From Sediminibacillus albus (lineage in GTDB: Bacteria; Bacillota; Bacilli; Bacillales; Amphibacillaceae), in the NCBI RefSeq assembly GCF_900101125.1, contig NZ_FNFL01000002.1, positions 186,001-250,000 on the forward strand: 64,000 bases of DNA, given 5' to 3'. The notes below the pieces were generated by a model. That model did no database searches. It saw only the letters and a list, made by a program, of their open reading frames with translations, and was not told the origin of the DNA. Every line of letters starts with the position of its first letter. The stretch's first letter is position 1. Both the position numbers and the translations under genes were made by a program. This document shows, piece after piece, positions 34,069 through 42,922 of the stretch.

Positions 34069-34908
34069 ATGTCATCAGCTAAACCACGGTATTTCATTTA
34101 CCACATAGTAGTCGGAGGCTTTGCAGTCCTTCTGCTCTATCCAGTTATTTGGCTTTTGGTGAGTTCGTTTAAGGAGAGCGAGGACATCTTTGTGACAGCC
34201 GGTTCCCTGATTCCCAATCCGTTTACAACTTTGAACTATGCTCAGGGCTGGGAAGGATTTGGAGGCTACAATTTTGGGATATTTATTAAAAATACGGTTA
34301 TATTTGTTGTATGGATGCTGGCCGGCCACTTGATTTCCTGTTCCTTGATTGCTTTTGGTTTTGCTAGATTGAATTTTTTCGGCAGAGGCTTTTGGTTTGC
34401 TATCATGCTAGTTACCTTAATGCTTCCTTACGAAGTTGTAATGATTCCGCAGTACATTATTTTTTCCCATCTCGGTTGGTTAAACTCTTTGAAACCATTG
34501 GTAGTACCAGCGTTTTTCGGACACCCATTTTTTATTTTCCTGCTCGTCCAGTTTATCCGGACGATACCGCGGGAGCTGGATGAAGCTGCTACGATAGATG
34601 GCGCCAATACCTTTCAAATCTTTTACAAAGTCATTCTTCCGCTAATTGTTCCGGCGCTTGCGACTACTGCGATATTTACGTTCTATTGGACTTGGGATAA
34701 CTTGCTGGGACCTGTGCTTTACTTAAACAGCCCGGAAAAATACACAGTGTCAATGGCCTTGAATATGTTTTTGAGCAATGAAACAGTTTCCAACTGGGGG
34801 GCGATGTTCGCTATGTCGATTGTTACCCTTGTCCCTGTTTTTGTGATTTTCTTTATTTTTCAGCGTTATGTGGTGGAAGGAATCAGCACAAGCGGTTTGA
34901 AAGGATGA
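34069..34908 (+). CDS. Sugar ABC transporter permease, MalG type
   Basis: 279 residues, six hydrophobic helices, EAA loop [23 protein letters not shown]-terminus [12 protein letters not shown] typical of MalG-like permeases. Pairs with the preceding permease; no ATPase gene is near. Confidence 0.9.
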   Translation: MSSAKPRYFIYHIVVGGFAVLLLYPVIWLLVSSFKESEDIFVTAGSLIPNPFTTLNYAQGWEGFGGYNFGIFIKNTVIFVVWMLAGHLISCSLIAFGFARLNFFGRGFWFAIMLVTLMLPYEVVMIPQYIIFSHLGWLNSLKPLVVPAFFGHPFFIFLLVQFIRTIPRELDEAATIDGANTFQIFYKVILPLIVPALATTAIFTFYWTWDNLLGPVLYLNSPEKYTVSMALNMFLSNETVSNWGAMFAMSIVTLVPVFVIFFIFQRYVVEGISTSGLKG

Positions 34909-35001
34909 CATTTCCAGGACGTACTATCATTCTCAGAGCGGTAGCAAGCGGGGCAGGCAAATGTTTTTATTGCAAAATTTCTTTAAAAGGCAGGAGGCAG
35001 G

Positions 35002-35625
35002 ATGATGACAGCAGTAAGCAAAGCCTTAGATTGGATTACAAAAATGGCTTTTTTAAATATACTTTGGCTGCTTTTTTTATTGCCGGGTTTCGTTGTTTTT
35101 GGAATCTTTCCAGCGACATCGGCGATGTTGACCATTATTCATAAGTGGCTGAAGGGTGAAACGGACATCGCTGTATTCCGTACTTTCTGGACCACTTATA
35201 AGAAAGAGTTTTTCAATAGTAACAAACTAGGTTATTTACTTGCTGCCGCAGGTTATATTCTTTATCTCGATTTTGTGTTCTTGATATCGGCAGCGGATGA
35301 TTTTTTCTTATATCTAACTGTACCTTATCTAGTTGTAACTGCTATCTTTCTGTTAACTGGATTGTATGCCTTTCCAATCTTTGTCCATTACCAGATGACG
35401 TCATTCCAAGTCATAAAGACGTCTTTCTTCATGATGCTTCTAAATCCAGTACAGACAATACTCATGGTGGTCAGCACACTAGGGATTGGTTACATCTTGT
35501 GGACTTTCCAAGGGCTGGCACTGTTTTTCAGCTTCAGCATCCTGGCGCTTGTCGTTATGATGCCTGCTAACCGTGCATTTGAAAGGATGAAGCTAAAGCA
35601 GCAGATGTTGCTGGCGAAACAGTAA
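35002..35625 (+). CDS. DUF624 (YesL-like) membrane protein
   Basis: 207 residues, five or so hydrophobic helices, with the family opening LDWITKMAFLNILWLLFLLPG and the motif IFPATSAMLTIIHKWLKG. YesL-like proteins are regular companions of sugar ABC importers in Bacillales, but their function is unknown. GCAGGAGGCAGG precedes the start; an ATG three bases later is equally possible. Confidence 0.8.
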   Translation: MMTAVSKALDWITKMAFLNILWLLFLLPGFVVFGIFPATSAMLTIIHKWLKGETDIAVFRTFWTTYKKEFFNSNKLGYLLAAAGYILYLDFVFLISAADDFFLYLTVPYLVVTAIFLLTGLYAFPIFVHYQMTSFQVIKTSFFMMLLNPVQTILMVVSTLGIGYILWTFQGLALFFSFSILALVVMMPANRAFERMKLKQQMLLAKQ

Positions 35626-35723
35626 TGCACACTTTGCCCACTCCCTTTAGTTCAGCCAGGCGGGAGATTTTGCTTGTTTAGCTTTTGGCAGATGAAAAAA
35701 ATCTTTAAACAGGAGTTATGGAT

Positions 35724-37004
35724 ATGAAAAAATATGTGTTAATTGGGACAGGCGGAAGAGCGGAATTTTTTTATGGAGCAATTGCCAGGGATTACCGGGG
35801 GACATGTGAGCTGGTTGCCTTCTGTGATATTAATCAGACAAGAATGAATTATGCTAATACATTATTGGAGGAGAAATACCAACACTCGGCAATTCCCACA
35901 TACTTATCCAGCAGGTTTGAAGAAATGATTGCTTCAGAGAAACCCGATATTGTCATTGTTACTTCAATAGATCGATCGCATCATACGTATATCATCAGGT
36001 CCCTGGAGCTTGGCTGTGATGTCATTACCGAAAAACCAATGACGATTGATGAAGAAAAATGCCAGCAAATCATCGATACCATCCATCGTACAGGCAGAGA
36101 AGTCCGGGTTGCATTTAACTATCGGTATGCGCCCCATAATACGAAAATCCGGGAACTGATAAAAAATAATAGGATTGGAAAAGTAAATTCGGTTCATTTT
36201 GAATGGGCACTTGATACCCAGCATGGTGCTGACTATTTTCGCAGGTGGCATAGGGACAAACGAAACAGTGGCGGGCTGCTTGTGCATAAATCGACCCATC
36301 ATTTTGACTTGGTCAATTTTTGGCTAGGCACCACACCAGATACCGTCTATGCTTCCGGTGGGCTGCATTTCTACGGAAGAGAAAATGCCGAGGCAAGAGG
36401 CGAGACGGAATTCTACCAACGTGCCTATGGTAGTGAAAAAGCCAAGAATGATCCTTTTGCTATACACCTAGAAGACAACCCCCATCTGCAGGCGATGTAC
36501 CTTGATGCGGAAAAAGAAGATGGCTACCAACGGGACCAAAGTGTGTTTGGGGATGGCATCAGTATTGAGGATACGCTTGGTGTATTAGTGACATACAAAA
36601 ATAAATCCATTCTCACCTATTCGCTAAATGCCTATTTGCCATGGGAGGGTTTTGTCGTTTCATTCAACGGAACGAAAGGAAGAATAGACGTCCGAATTGT
36701 TGAAAAGTCGTATGTTAACTCTGGCGGCAAAAAAAGCGAGGAAGGACAGCTGGAAGAAATGTCGATTATAGTCTCTCCGATGTTTGCTGATTCGTACCAC
36801 GTAGAAGTCGAAGGCGGTGCCGGGGGGCATGGCGGAGGAGATCCTGCTCTGCTTAATGATTTATTTGGTGCGCCGGTAGATGATGAATTTAACCGGGCAG
36901 CTTCGCATATCGACGGAGCGATGTCGATTTTAACGGGAATAGCCGGGAATCAATCATTAAAAACAGGCAATGCTGTGAAGGTAGACAGCCTGATCAAATT
37001 TTAG
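35724..37004 (+). CDS. Gfo/Idh/MocA family oxidoreductase
   Basis: 426 residues. NAD-binding loop VLIGTGGRAEFFYG, catalytic ITEKPMTID (about residue 98), and a long C-terminal domain including DYFRRWHRDKRNSGGLLVHKSTHHFDLVNFW. This larger version is common near glycosidases and may act on sugars or glycosides. The ATG at 35724 has AGGAG 8 bases upstream; one at 35718 is too close. Same operon as the importer upstream and the SDR downstream. Confidence 0.86.
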   Translation: MKKYVLIGTGGRAEFFYGAIARDYRGTCELVAFCDINQTRMNYANTLLEEKYQHSAIPTYLSSRFEEMIASEKPDIVIVTSIDRSHHTYIIRSLELGCDVITEKPMTIDEEKCQQIIDTIHRTGREVRVAFNYRYAPHNTKIRELIKNNRIGKVNSVHFEWALDTQHGADYFRRWHRDKRNSGGLLVHKSTHHFDLVNFWLGTTPDTVYASGGLHFYGRENAEARGETEFYQRAYGSEKAKNDPFAIHLEDNPHLQAMYLDAEKEDGYQRDQSVFGDGISIEDTLGVLVTYKNKSILTYSLNAYLPWEGFVVSFNGTKGRIDVRIVEKSYVNSGGKKSEEGQLEEMSIIVSPMFADSYHVEVEGGAGGHGGGDPALLNDLFGAPVDDEFNRAASHIDGAMSILTGIAGNQSLKTGNAVKVDSLIKF

Positions 37005-37053
37005 AATTGGGCGCCAGTCACCGGTACAGCCGGAGATGAAGGGAGATACGTTT

Positions 37054-37833
37054 GTGTTAGAGGGAAAATCAGCAATTATTACCGGCGGTGCTTCAGGCAT
37101 GGGGAGGGCTGCGGCTCTCCGGCTTGCCTCAGAGGGAGCGAGGGTTTGTCTGCTGGATACCAATCAGGAAAAGTTAACTGAAGCTAAAATGGAAATTGAA
37201 AAAAATAATGGCATTGCGTGGAGTTTTGTTTGTGATATATCTCAGCCAAAACAAGTGCGTCAGGCGGTGGAAGAAGCTGCAAATGGGTGGGGGCGGATAG
37301 ATATTGTCTTTGCTAATGCAGGGATTGTTGGGGTGTTAGCTCCGATTGAAACAATGGATGAGGAAAACTGGGAAAAGGTTATGAACGTCAATTTGACAGG
37401 CACTTTTTTGACGGTAAAATATGCCATTCCATACTTAAAGAAACAAGGCGGCAGCATTATTATCACCAGTTCGGTCAGCGGAAACAGGGTTTTTTCGCAA
37501 TCAGGGTTTTCCGCCTACTCCAGTTCAAAAGCAGCACAGGCAGCGTTCGCTAAAATGGCAGCCTTAGAACTTGCTAAATATAATATCCGCGTAAACGCCA
37601 TTTGTCCAGGAGGCATTAATACTGATTTTGGCCAATCGATTAAAAGAGCTCCAGATTTGGAAAAAGTCAGCATTCCTGTCACGTTTCCAGAAGGGGATAA
37701 GCCGTTGGAAAAACGGTCAGGAAAGCCCGGCCAGATAGCTGATCTTGTACACTTTTTGGCGTCTGAAGCGTCCGAGCACATTTCCGGTACAGAAATATTT
37801 ATCGATGGAGCCGAATCCCTTCTGCGCGGCTGA
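37054..37833 (+). CDS. Short-chain dehydrogenase/reductase
   Basis: About 259 residues, classical SDR. Cofactor loop TGGASGMGRAAAL, NAG motif at VFANAGIVG, and the Ser-Tyr-Lys set in ITSSVSG...YSSSKAA. The acidic residue after the second strand (LLDTN) suggests NAD. GTG at 37054 is preferred with AAGGGAG upstream; ATG at 37036 is an alternative. In the operon between a Gfo/Idh/MocA enzyme and the GH42, it probably oxidises a sugar or sugar-derived alcohol. Confidence 0.85.
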   Translation: MLEGKSAIITGGASGMGRAAALRLASEGARVCLLDTNQEKLTEAKMEIEKNNGIAWSFVCDISQPKQVRQAVEEAANGWGRIDIVFANAGIVGVLAPIETMDEENWEKVMNVNLTGTFLTVKYAIPYLKKQGGSIIITSSVSGNRVFSQSGFSAYSSSKAAQAAFAKMAALELAKYNIRVNAICPGGINTDFGQSIKRAPDLEKVSIPVTFPEGDKPLEKRSGKPGQIADLVHFLASEASEHISGTEIFIDGAESLLRG

Positions 37834-37901
37834 CAGAACAAGGAAGGCTGTAAATTATCGTCCGTTGACAGGATTTGAATTTTGGCAAAGGAGAGGTTGT
37901 T

Positions 37902-39908
37902 ATGAAGCAAGTTTCCGAAGCAGTACCGTTTATTGCTTACGGAGGGGACTATAATCCAGAGCAATGGTCAGAAGAGGTCTGGATCGATGATGCTCAAAAA
38001 ATGCAAAAAGCTGGTGTCAATCTTGTCTCTGTAGCTATATTTAGCTGGGCCGTCCTGGAAAAGGAGGAAGGAGTCTTTAACTTCGCTTGGCTTGATAAGG
38101 TCCTTGACATTTTACATGAGCATGGGGTTGGTGTATGTCTTGCCACGGCTACTGCCTCAACCCCGGCTTGGCTGTCCGCAAACTATCCAGACGTCGCAGC
38201 CGTCGATCAAAATGGCCAGCCCTATAACTTTGGATCGAGACAGCATTACTCTCCGAATAGCCCGACATATAAAAAAGCAGTAAAAAAACTCGTCCGTAAG
38301 CTGGCTGAGCGCTACTGCGGCCATCCTGCGCTGAAAATGTGGCACATCAACAACGAATATGGCTGCCATGTCTCTGAGTGTTACAGCCGTTATTCCACAG
38401 CAGCGTTTAGGGAATGGCTGGAAAATAGATACCAGTCGATGGACGAATTAAACGAACGATGGGGAACCAATTTTTGGAGCCAGCGATACAACGATTGGGA
38501 GGAAATTGAACTGCCTGTGCGTTTAGCAACATTTTATAACCCAGGACAAATGCTAGATTATAAACGGTTTATGAATCATGCAATCTTCCAGCTTTATAAA
38601 ATAGAAAAAGAGATACTAAGGGAAGTGACGCCTGATGTCCCTGTGTTTACTAATTTCATGTATCAGTTTAAGCCGCTTGATTATTTTGAATGGGCCGAAG
38701 AACTGGATGTCGTCACCTGGGATGCGTACCCTGACCCTCGGGAAGGGATACCTTACTCCTCTGCCCTTCATCACGATTTGATGAGAAGCTTGAAACAGGG
38801 ACAGCCGTTTTTATTGATGGAACAGGCTGCTTCCCATGTGAACTGGCGGGATATCAACCTTACAAAAGAGCCAGGTATTATGCGGTTATGGAGCTATTCG
38901 GCTATCGGACACGGAGCAGATGGGATCATGTTTTTTCAGTGGAGACAGGCGAAAGCGGGGGCGGAAAAATTCCATAGTGCAATGATTCCCCACTCGAATA
39001 GTGAGGAAAGCCGTGTATATCAGGAAGTAAAGCAGCTGGGGCAGGAGCTGAAGAAATTGAATTCTCTTGTCGGGGCAAGAACGACTGCAAAAGTGGCAAT
39101 CGTGTTTGATTGGGAAAATTGGTGGGCTGTTGAATTAGAAGGAAAACCCCATAATAAATTAGCGTACATGGAACAAATAAAACAGTACTATAAAGTTTTT
39201 TATGATCAAAATCTTGCGGTGGACTTTGTGCGGGCGCAGGACGATTTGTCCGGTTACGAATTGGTGGCAGCCCCAATGCTGTACATGATTAAACCAGGGG
39301 ATGCAGAAAATTTGGAGCAATTCACAGCTAACGGTGGGACTTTGGTGGTTTCCTTTTTTAGCGGCATTGCCGATGAAAACGATCGGATTCACTTGGGAGG
39401 CTACCCGGCCCCGCTCCGAAGACTGCTGGGTCTCCGCGTGGAGGAGTTTGTACCATATGCAGAGGAGGAATCAAAGACCATTGTATACAATGGCCAGAAA
39501 GCAGAAGCCTTCACATGGACAGATATCATAATGCCGGAAGGGGCAGAAGTAGCTGCCTATTATGAAGATGGCTGGTATATGGGAAAGCCTGCTATTACAA
39601 GACACACCTATGGAAAAGGAAAGGCAGTGTATATAGGGACACAGCCGGAATCGGTATTATTAGAGAGGTTGTTGGGTGAATTGGCAAGCGGAAAACATCT
39701 TAAAGCACCGTTACACGCTCCCCAGCATGTGGAGATTTTACGAAGGGATTCGGATGACTACAAGCATTTGATTATTGTGAACCACAACGATCATGAGATT
39801 GAGCTTGATCTCGAGCAGGGTGTTTCTTATACAGATTTATTATCCGGCGAGCTGCTGGAATCAAGCCTGTGTATCAAGGCAGTCGATGTAAAAATCCTCC
39901 GCTTCTAA
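37902..39908 (+). CDS. GH42 beta-galactosidase
   Basis: 668 residues, cytoplasmic. The barrel begins IAYGGDYNPEQWSEEVW; the acid/base Glu is in INNEYGCH (E152) and the nucleophile in LLMEQAAS (E307). A trimerisation domain (about 390-600) and a small C-terminal beta domain follow, giving the full family length. ATG 37902 is chosen for AAAGGAGAGG upstream. It likely removes galactose from imported galacto-oligosaccharides such as galactan fragments of pectin. Confidence 0.92.
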   Translation: MKQVSEAVPFIAYGGDYNPEQWSEEVWIDDAQKMQKAGVNLVSVAIFSWAVLEKEEGVFNFAWLDKVLDILHEHGVGVCLATATASTPAWLSANYPDVAAVDQNGQPYNFGSRQHYSPNSPTYKKAVKKLVRKLAERYCGHPALKMWHINNEYGCHVSECYSRYSTAAFREWLENRYQSMDELNERWGTNFWSQRYNDWEEIELPVRLATFYNPGQMLDYKRFMNHAIFQLYKIEKEILREVTPDVPVFTNFMYQFKPLDYFEWAEELDVVTWDAYPDPREGIPYSSALHHDLMRSLKQGQPFLLMEQAASHVNWRDINLTKEPGIMRLWSYSAIGHGADGIMFFQWRQAKAGAEKFHSAMIPHSNSEESRVYQEVKQLGQELKKLNSLVGARTTAKVAIVFDWENWWAVELEGKPHNKLAYMEQIKQYYKVFYDQNLAVDFVRAQDDLSGYELVAAPMLYMIKPGDAENLEQFTANGGTLVVSFFSGIADENDRIHLGGYPAPLRRLLGLRVEEFVPYAEEESKTIVYNGQKAEAFTWTDIIMPEGAEVAAYYEDGWYMGKPAITRHTYGKGKAVYIGTQPESVLLERLLGELASGKHLKAPLHAPQHVEILRRDSDDYKHLIIVNHNDHEIELDLEQGVSYTDLLSGELLESSLCIKAVDVKILRF

Positions 39909-39954
39909 AGCATACCATCGGAAGGGAGACTATGAGAAGAAAGAGGTGTCTGAA

Positions 39955-40326
39955 ATGAGTGGAAAGGGGCATGTACAATGGTTTATTCCAGATGGGTATA
40001 TTCCACCGGAAAGCTCCGGGCAGTTAACAAGCCATGAATCCATATGTATATTGAACTGTAACGATAGTAATGCCAATTTGAAATTAACAGCTTACTTTGA
40101 AGATCGGGAGCCAATCGAGAATATTAACGTAAAGGTTGATGCTAAACGGACGAATCATATCCGAACGAGCAGTTTGGAAAGCAGCGGTAAAAATATCCCG
40201 GCAGGAGTACCTTACGCGTTGGAAGTTACAAGTGACCTGCCAGTGATTGTTCAATACAGCCGCCTTGATTCCACCCAGGAAGCATTAGCGCTTCTTTCTA
40301 CCATGGCTTATCCGGTCCATGGATGA
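39955..40326 (+). CDS. ASRT-family protein (sensory rhodopsin transducer-like, PF07100)
   Basis: About 123 residues, single-domain. It matches the Anabaena sensory rhodopsin transducer family over its length: WFIPDGYIPPESSG, then HESICILNCNDSNA, AYFEDREPI, AKRTNHIRTSS, LPVIVQYSRLDSTQ and ALLSTMAY. The family has been proposed to bind small molecules, probably sugars, and no rhodopsin gene is near. It follows GH42 in the operon by 46 bases. ATG 39955 is chosen with AAAGAGG upstream; a GTG at 39946 overlaps that site. Confidence 0.82.
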   Translation: MSGKGHVQWFIPDGYIPPESSGQLTSHESICILNCNDSNANLKLTAYFEDREPIENINVKVDAKRTNHIRTSSLESSGKNIPAGVPYALEVTSDLPVIVQYSRLDSTQEALALLSTMAYPVHG

Positions 40327-40331
40327 ATGAA

Positions 40332-40390
40332 AAGCACTCAAGCGAAAGAACAGACTTAAAACAAAGCTTGTCTTTTTCACTTGAGTGCTT
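40332..40390. terminator. Hairpin between convergent genes
   Basis: AAGCACTCAAG (40332-40342) pairs with CTTGAGTGCTT (40380-40390), with inner AGAC/GTCT pairing. It ends the GH42 operon and the convergent oxidoreductase gene. The T tract is weak. Confidence 0.6.
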
Positions 40391-40414
40391 AATGATTAAC
40401 GCTTCCACCTCGGC

Positions 40415-41608
40415 CTAGTCCTTATCGTGGAGTTTAATGGTTTTTCCCGGTTGGCTCCACCCGATGTTTACCTCATTAGGCAATACGCTTTTTTCATAAC
40501 AGTCAACTAAGGTTTCGCTTAGATTTTCCACCCAGCACAATTTTGGGTCATCTTGATAGTGAACAAGCTCCTGCGGAAAAGAAGGGATATCAGTAACAGA
40601 CTGGTGCATGGCGTTTATACAGTAAACATGGGTGGAGGCGGCTTCGATTCCGCACAAAATATCCTGCCTATGATGGGCTGCTGCTTCTATGCAGATTTCA
40701 AGTTTAGCCAGCGAATCGTGCTGCAAGGCACCATACTTTTTTGTCTTCCCATCGTTAAAACGGGCGATGACTGCTTCGCCTGTACTGCTGCCTGATTGGT
40801 ACGATATTACCGCATTGTCGAACTCTAATGTGAACCTTGGCTGGATTTTCTGTTTTCCTGCATGGGAAGCGTAGTACAACACTTCTGTTCCTGTTTTGGT
40901 AACTGTACGAACGGCACACGTGTCAAATGTTTCTATATCATTTGCACGATATAATTCAGCAGTTACTTCACGCAGCTCGGCACTTTTGTCTGTCTCGGGC
41001 CCTAATAAATAAAAGAGATGATGTAAAAAGTGGGCAGTGGCATTGTTGGCAACACTGTCGAAAATCATATCTCCGTTCGGGCTGTATTTTTTGCCGGCCC
41101 AGCTCGACCTAGCATAATAGTCTTGATCGCGAGGCCATGAGACGAGAGTTTTAAACCGTTTCGGTTTCCCAAATAAACCGTGGATGATATCTTGCTTCAG
41201 CTCCTGAACACTTGTTGTAAAGGACCAGTTAAAGCCGATAGCAAGAAATTTGCCAGTTTCATTCCGCACTTTGATCATTTTCTCAATATCTTCAGGATTG
41301 CCGCTAGCAGGCTTTTCGCATAATACATGGCTGCCATGCTGCATGGCAGAGATGGCTTGTTGTTTATGTAAATGGATAGGTGTGGAGATGATCGCCAAGG
41401 CAGCATCGTTCTCTTCGTAAAACTCGTCTAGTCCACCATAAACAGGGATATTCCAATCTGCCAACTGCTGATAATATTCCGACTTTTCTGGATGGATTTC
41501 GACCACACCTTTTATGGCTGCGGTTTCATTATTGTTTAGCAATTCTTGTAGATAAATGCTTCCATATCCGTTGATGCCAATCAATACAATCGAAACTTTT
41601 TCTTCCAT
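40415..41608 (-). CDS. Gfo/Idh/MocA family oxidoreductase
   Basis: 397 residues. NAD-binding VLIGINGYGSIYL, HVLCEKPASGN (catalytic Lys about residue 98) and a C-terminal domain with YYARSSWAGKKYSPNGDMIFDSVANNATAHFLHHLFYLLG. It is divergent from another member of the same family (41761), with about 150 bases between. Substrate unknown; likely a sugar or inositol-like polyol. Confidence 0.85.
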   Translation of the reverse strand: MEEKVSIVLIGINGYGSIYLQELLNNNETAAIKGVVEIHPEKSEYYQQLADWNIPVYGGLDEFYEENDAALAIISTPIHLHKQQAISAMQHGSHVLCEKPASGNPEDIEKMIKVRNETGKFLAIGFNWSFTTSVQELKQDIIHGLFGKPKRFKTLVSWPRDQDYYARSSWAGKKYSPNGDMIFDSVANNATAHFLHHLFYLLGPETDKSAELREVTAELYRANDIETFDTCAVRTVTKTGTEVLYYASHAGKQKIQPRFTLEFDNAVISYQSGSSTGEAVIARFNDGKTKKYGALQHDSLAKLEICIEAAAHHRQDILCGIEAASTHVYCINAMHQSVTDIPSFPQELVHYQDDPKLCWVENLSETLVDCYEKSVLPNEVNIGWSQPGKTIKLHDKD

Positions 41609-41760
41609 AGTCCATGCACCTCTGCCTAATTTATTTTTGGAAAACAGTTGCTAGTAAGAAGGAATTAAATTGCCGTTTTTAATACATGTGTTTAATGTTA
41701 TTAGAATATTCAAAAGTATTCAAGTTATTGTCAAAATACGAACAAAGGAGCGGATGTTTC

Positions 41761-42834
41761 ATGAGCAAGGATGGAAGGAAGCATATGCCGAAGGGAAATC
41801 ATCTGCCTGTAGTTGGTCCTGGAGGATTCTTGTTTGCAGCTATCGGGCTTGATCATGGCCATATTTACGGGATGGTTGCCGGTTTAATTGAAGCTGGCGC
41901 AGAGCTAAAATGGGTATATGATCCCGATTCAACCAAAGTCGAGCAATTTGCAAACCAATTTCCGCAAGTTCAGAAGGCGAATTCACTCGAACAAGTATTG
42001 GGTGACGAAACAATCCAATTAGTAGCTGCGGCTGCAATCCCATCAGAGCGGAGTGCCCTGGGAATGAAGGTAATGAAAGCTGGTAAAGACTATTTTACTG
42101 ACAAAACGCCGTTCACCACCATGGCTCAATTAGAGGAAACAAAGCATGTGGCTGCACGTACCGGCCAAAGATATATGGTTTATTTCAGTGAAAGGCTTCA
42201 TGTAGAAAGTGCTGTTTTTGCAGGCGATCTTATTAAGGAAGGGGCTATTGGCCGAGTCATCCAGGTAACAGGCTTCGGGCCTCATCGTTTAAATGCACAG
42301 AGCCGTCCTGATTGGTTTTTCAATAAAGAGCAATATGGCGGAATATTATGTGACATCGGCAGCCACCAAATCGAACAGTTTTTATTTTACGCAGGCTGTG
42401 AGGATGCAGAAGTTTTACAAAGCAAAATAGCCAATTACAATCACCCGGATTATCCGGAACTGGATGATTATGGAGATGCGACCCTTGTTGGAGATAATGG
42501 GGCGACCCAGTTTTTCCGGGTTGATTGGTTCACGCCAGATGGATTGAGTACTTGGGGAGATGGACGCACATTCATTGTCGGGACAGAGGGCACAATCGAA
42601 ATTCGCAAATATGTTGATATTGCCAGAGAAGAAACGGGGGACCACCTCTATTTGGTCAACCATGAGGGAGAGCAGCACTTCGAGTTGGCAGGGAAAATCG
42701 GCTATCCATTTTTTGGAGCGCTTATTTCCGATTGTATTAACAGAACTGAACAGGCGATGACCCAAAAGCATGTCTTCAAGGCAGCAGAACTTTGCTTAAA
42801 AGCACAGGAGCAAGCGCTAGTTGTTTCCAAGTAA
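41761..42834 (+). CDS. Gfo/Idh/MocA family oxidoreductase
   Basis: 357 residues from the ATG at 41761 behind AAAGGAG; the frame upstream lacks protein character. It has an unusual N-terminus for the family (FLFAAIGLDHGHIYGMVAGL), catalytic FTDKTPFTT in place of the usual EKP, and a long C-terminal domain. The Asp in place of Glu in the EKP motif sets it apart from the three other members in this window. Followed by a strong terminator. Confidence 0.83.
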   Translation: MSKDGRKHMPKGNHLPVVGPGGFLFAAIGLDHGHIYGMVAGLIEAGAELKWVYDPDSTKVEQFANQFPQVQKANSLEQVLGDETIQLVAAAAIPSERSALGMKVMKAGKDYFTDKTPFTTMAQLEETKHVAARTGQRYMVYFSERLHVESAVFAGDLIKEGAIGRVIQVTGFGPHRLNAQSRPDWFFNKEQYGGILCDIGSHQIEQFLFYAGCEDAEVLQSKIANYNHPDYPELDDYGDATLVGDNGATQFFRVDWFTPDGLSTWGDGRTFIVGTEGTIEIRKYVDIAREETGDHLYLVNHEGEQHFELAGKIGYPFFGALISDCINRTEQAMTQKHVFKAAELCLKAQEQALVVSK

Positions 42835-42836
42835 AC

Positions 42837-42884
42837 AAAAAAGCTGTCTGCCAGCCAACCAGAAGTGGCGGCGGACAGCTTTTT
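42837..42884. terminator. Bidirectional rho-independent terminator
   Basis: AAAAAGCTGTC... pairs with ...GACAGCTTTTT, serving the plus-strand oxidoreductase and the minus-strand lyase. Confidence 0.85.
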
Positions 42885-42922
42885 GACGTTAAATTGCGGT
42901 CGGAGGCTTTATGATTTCCCTT

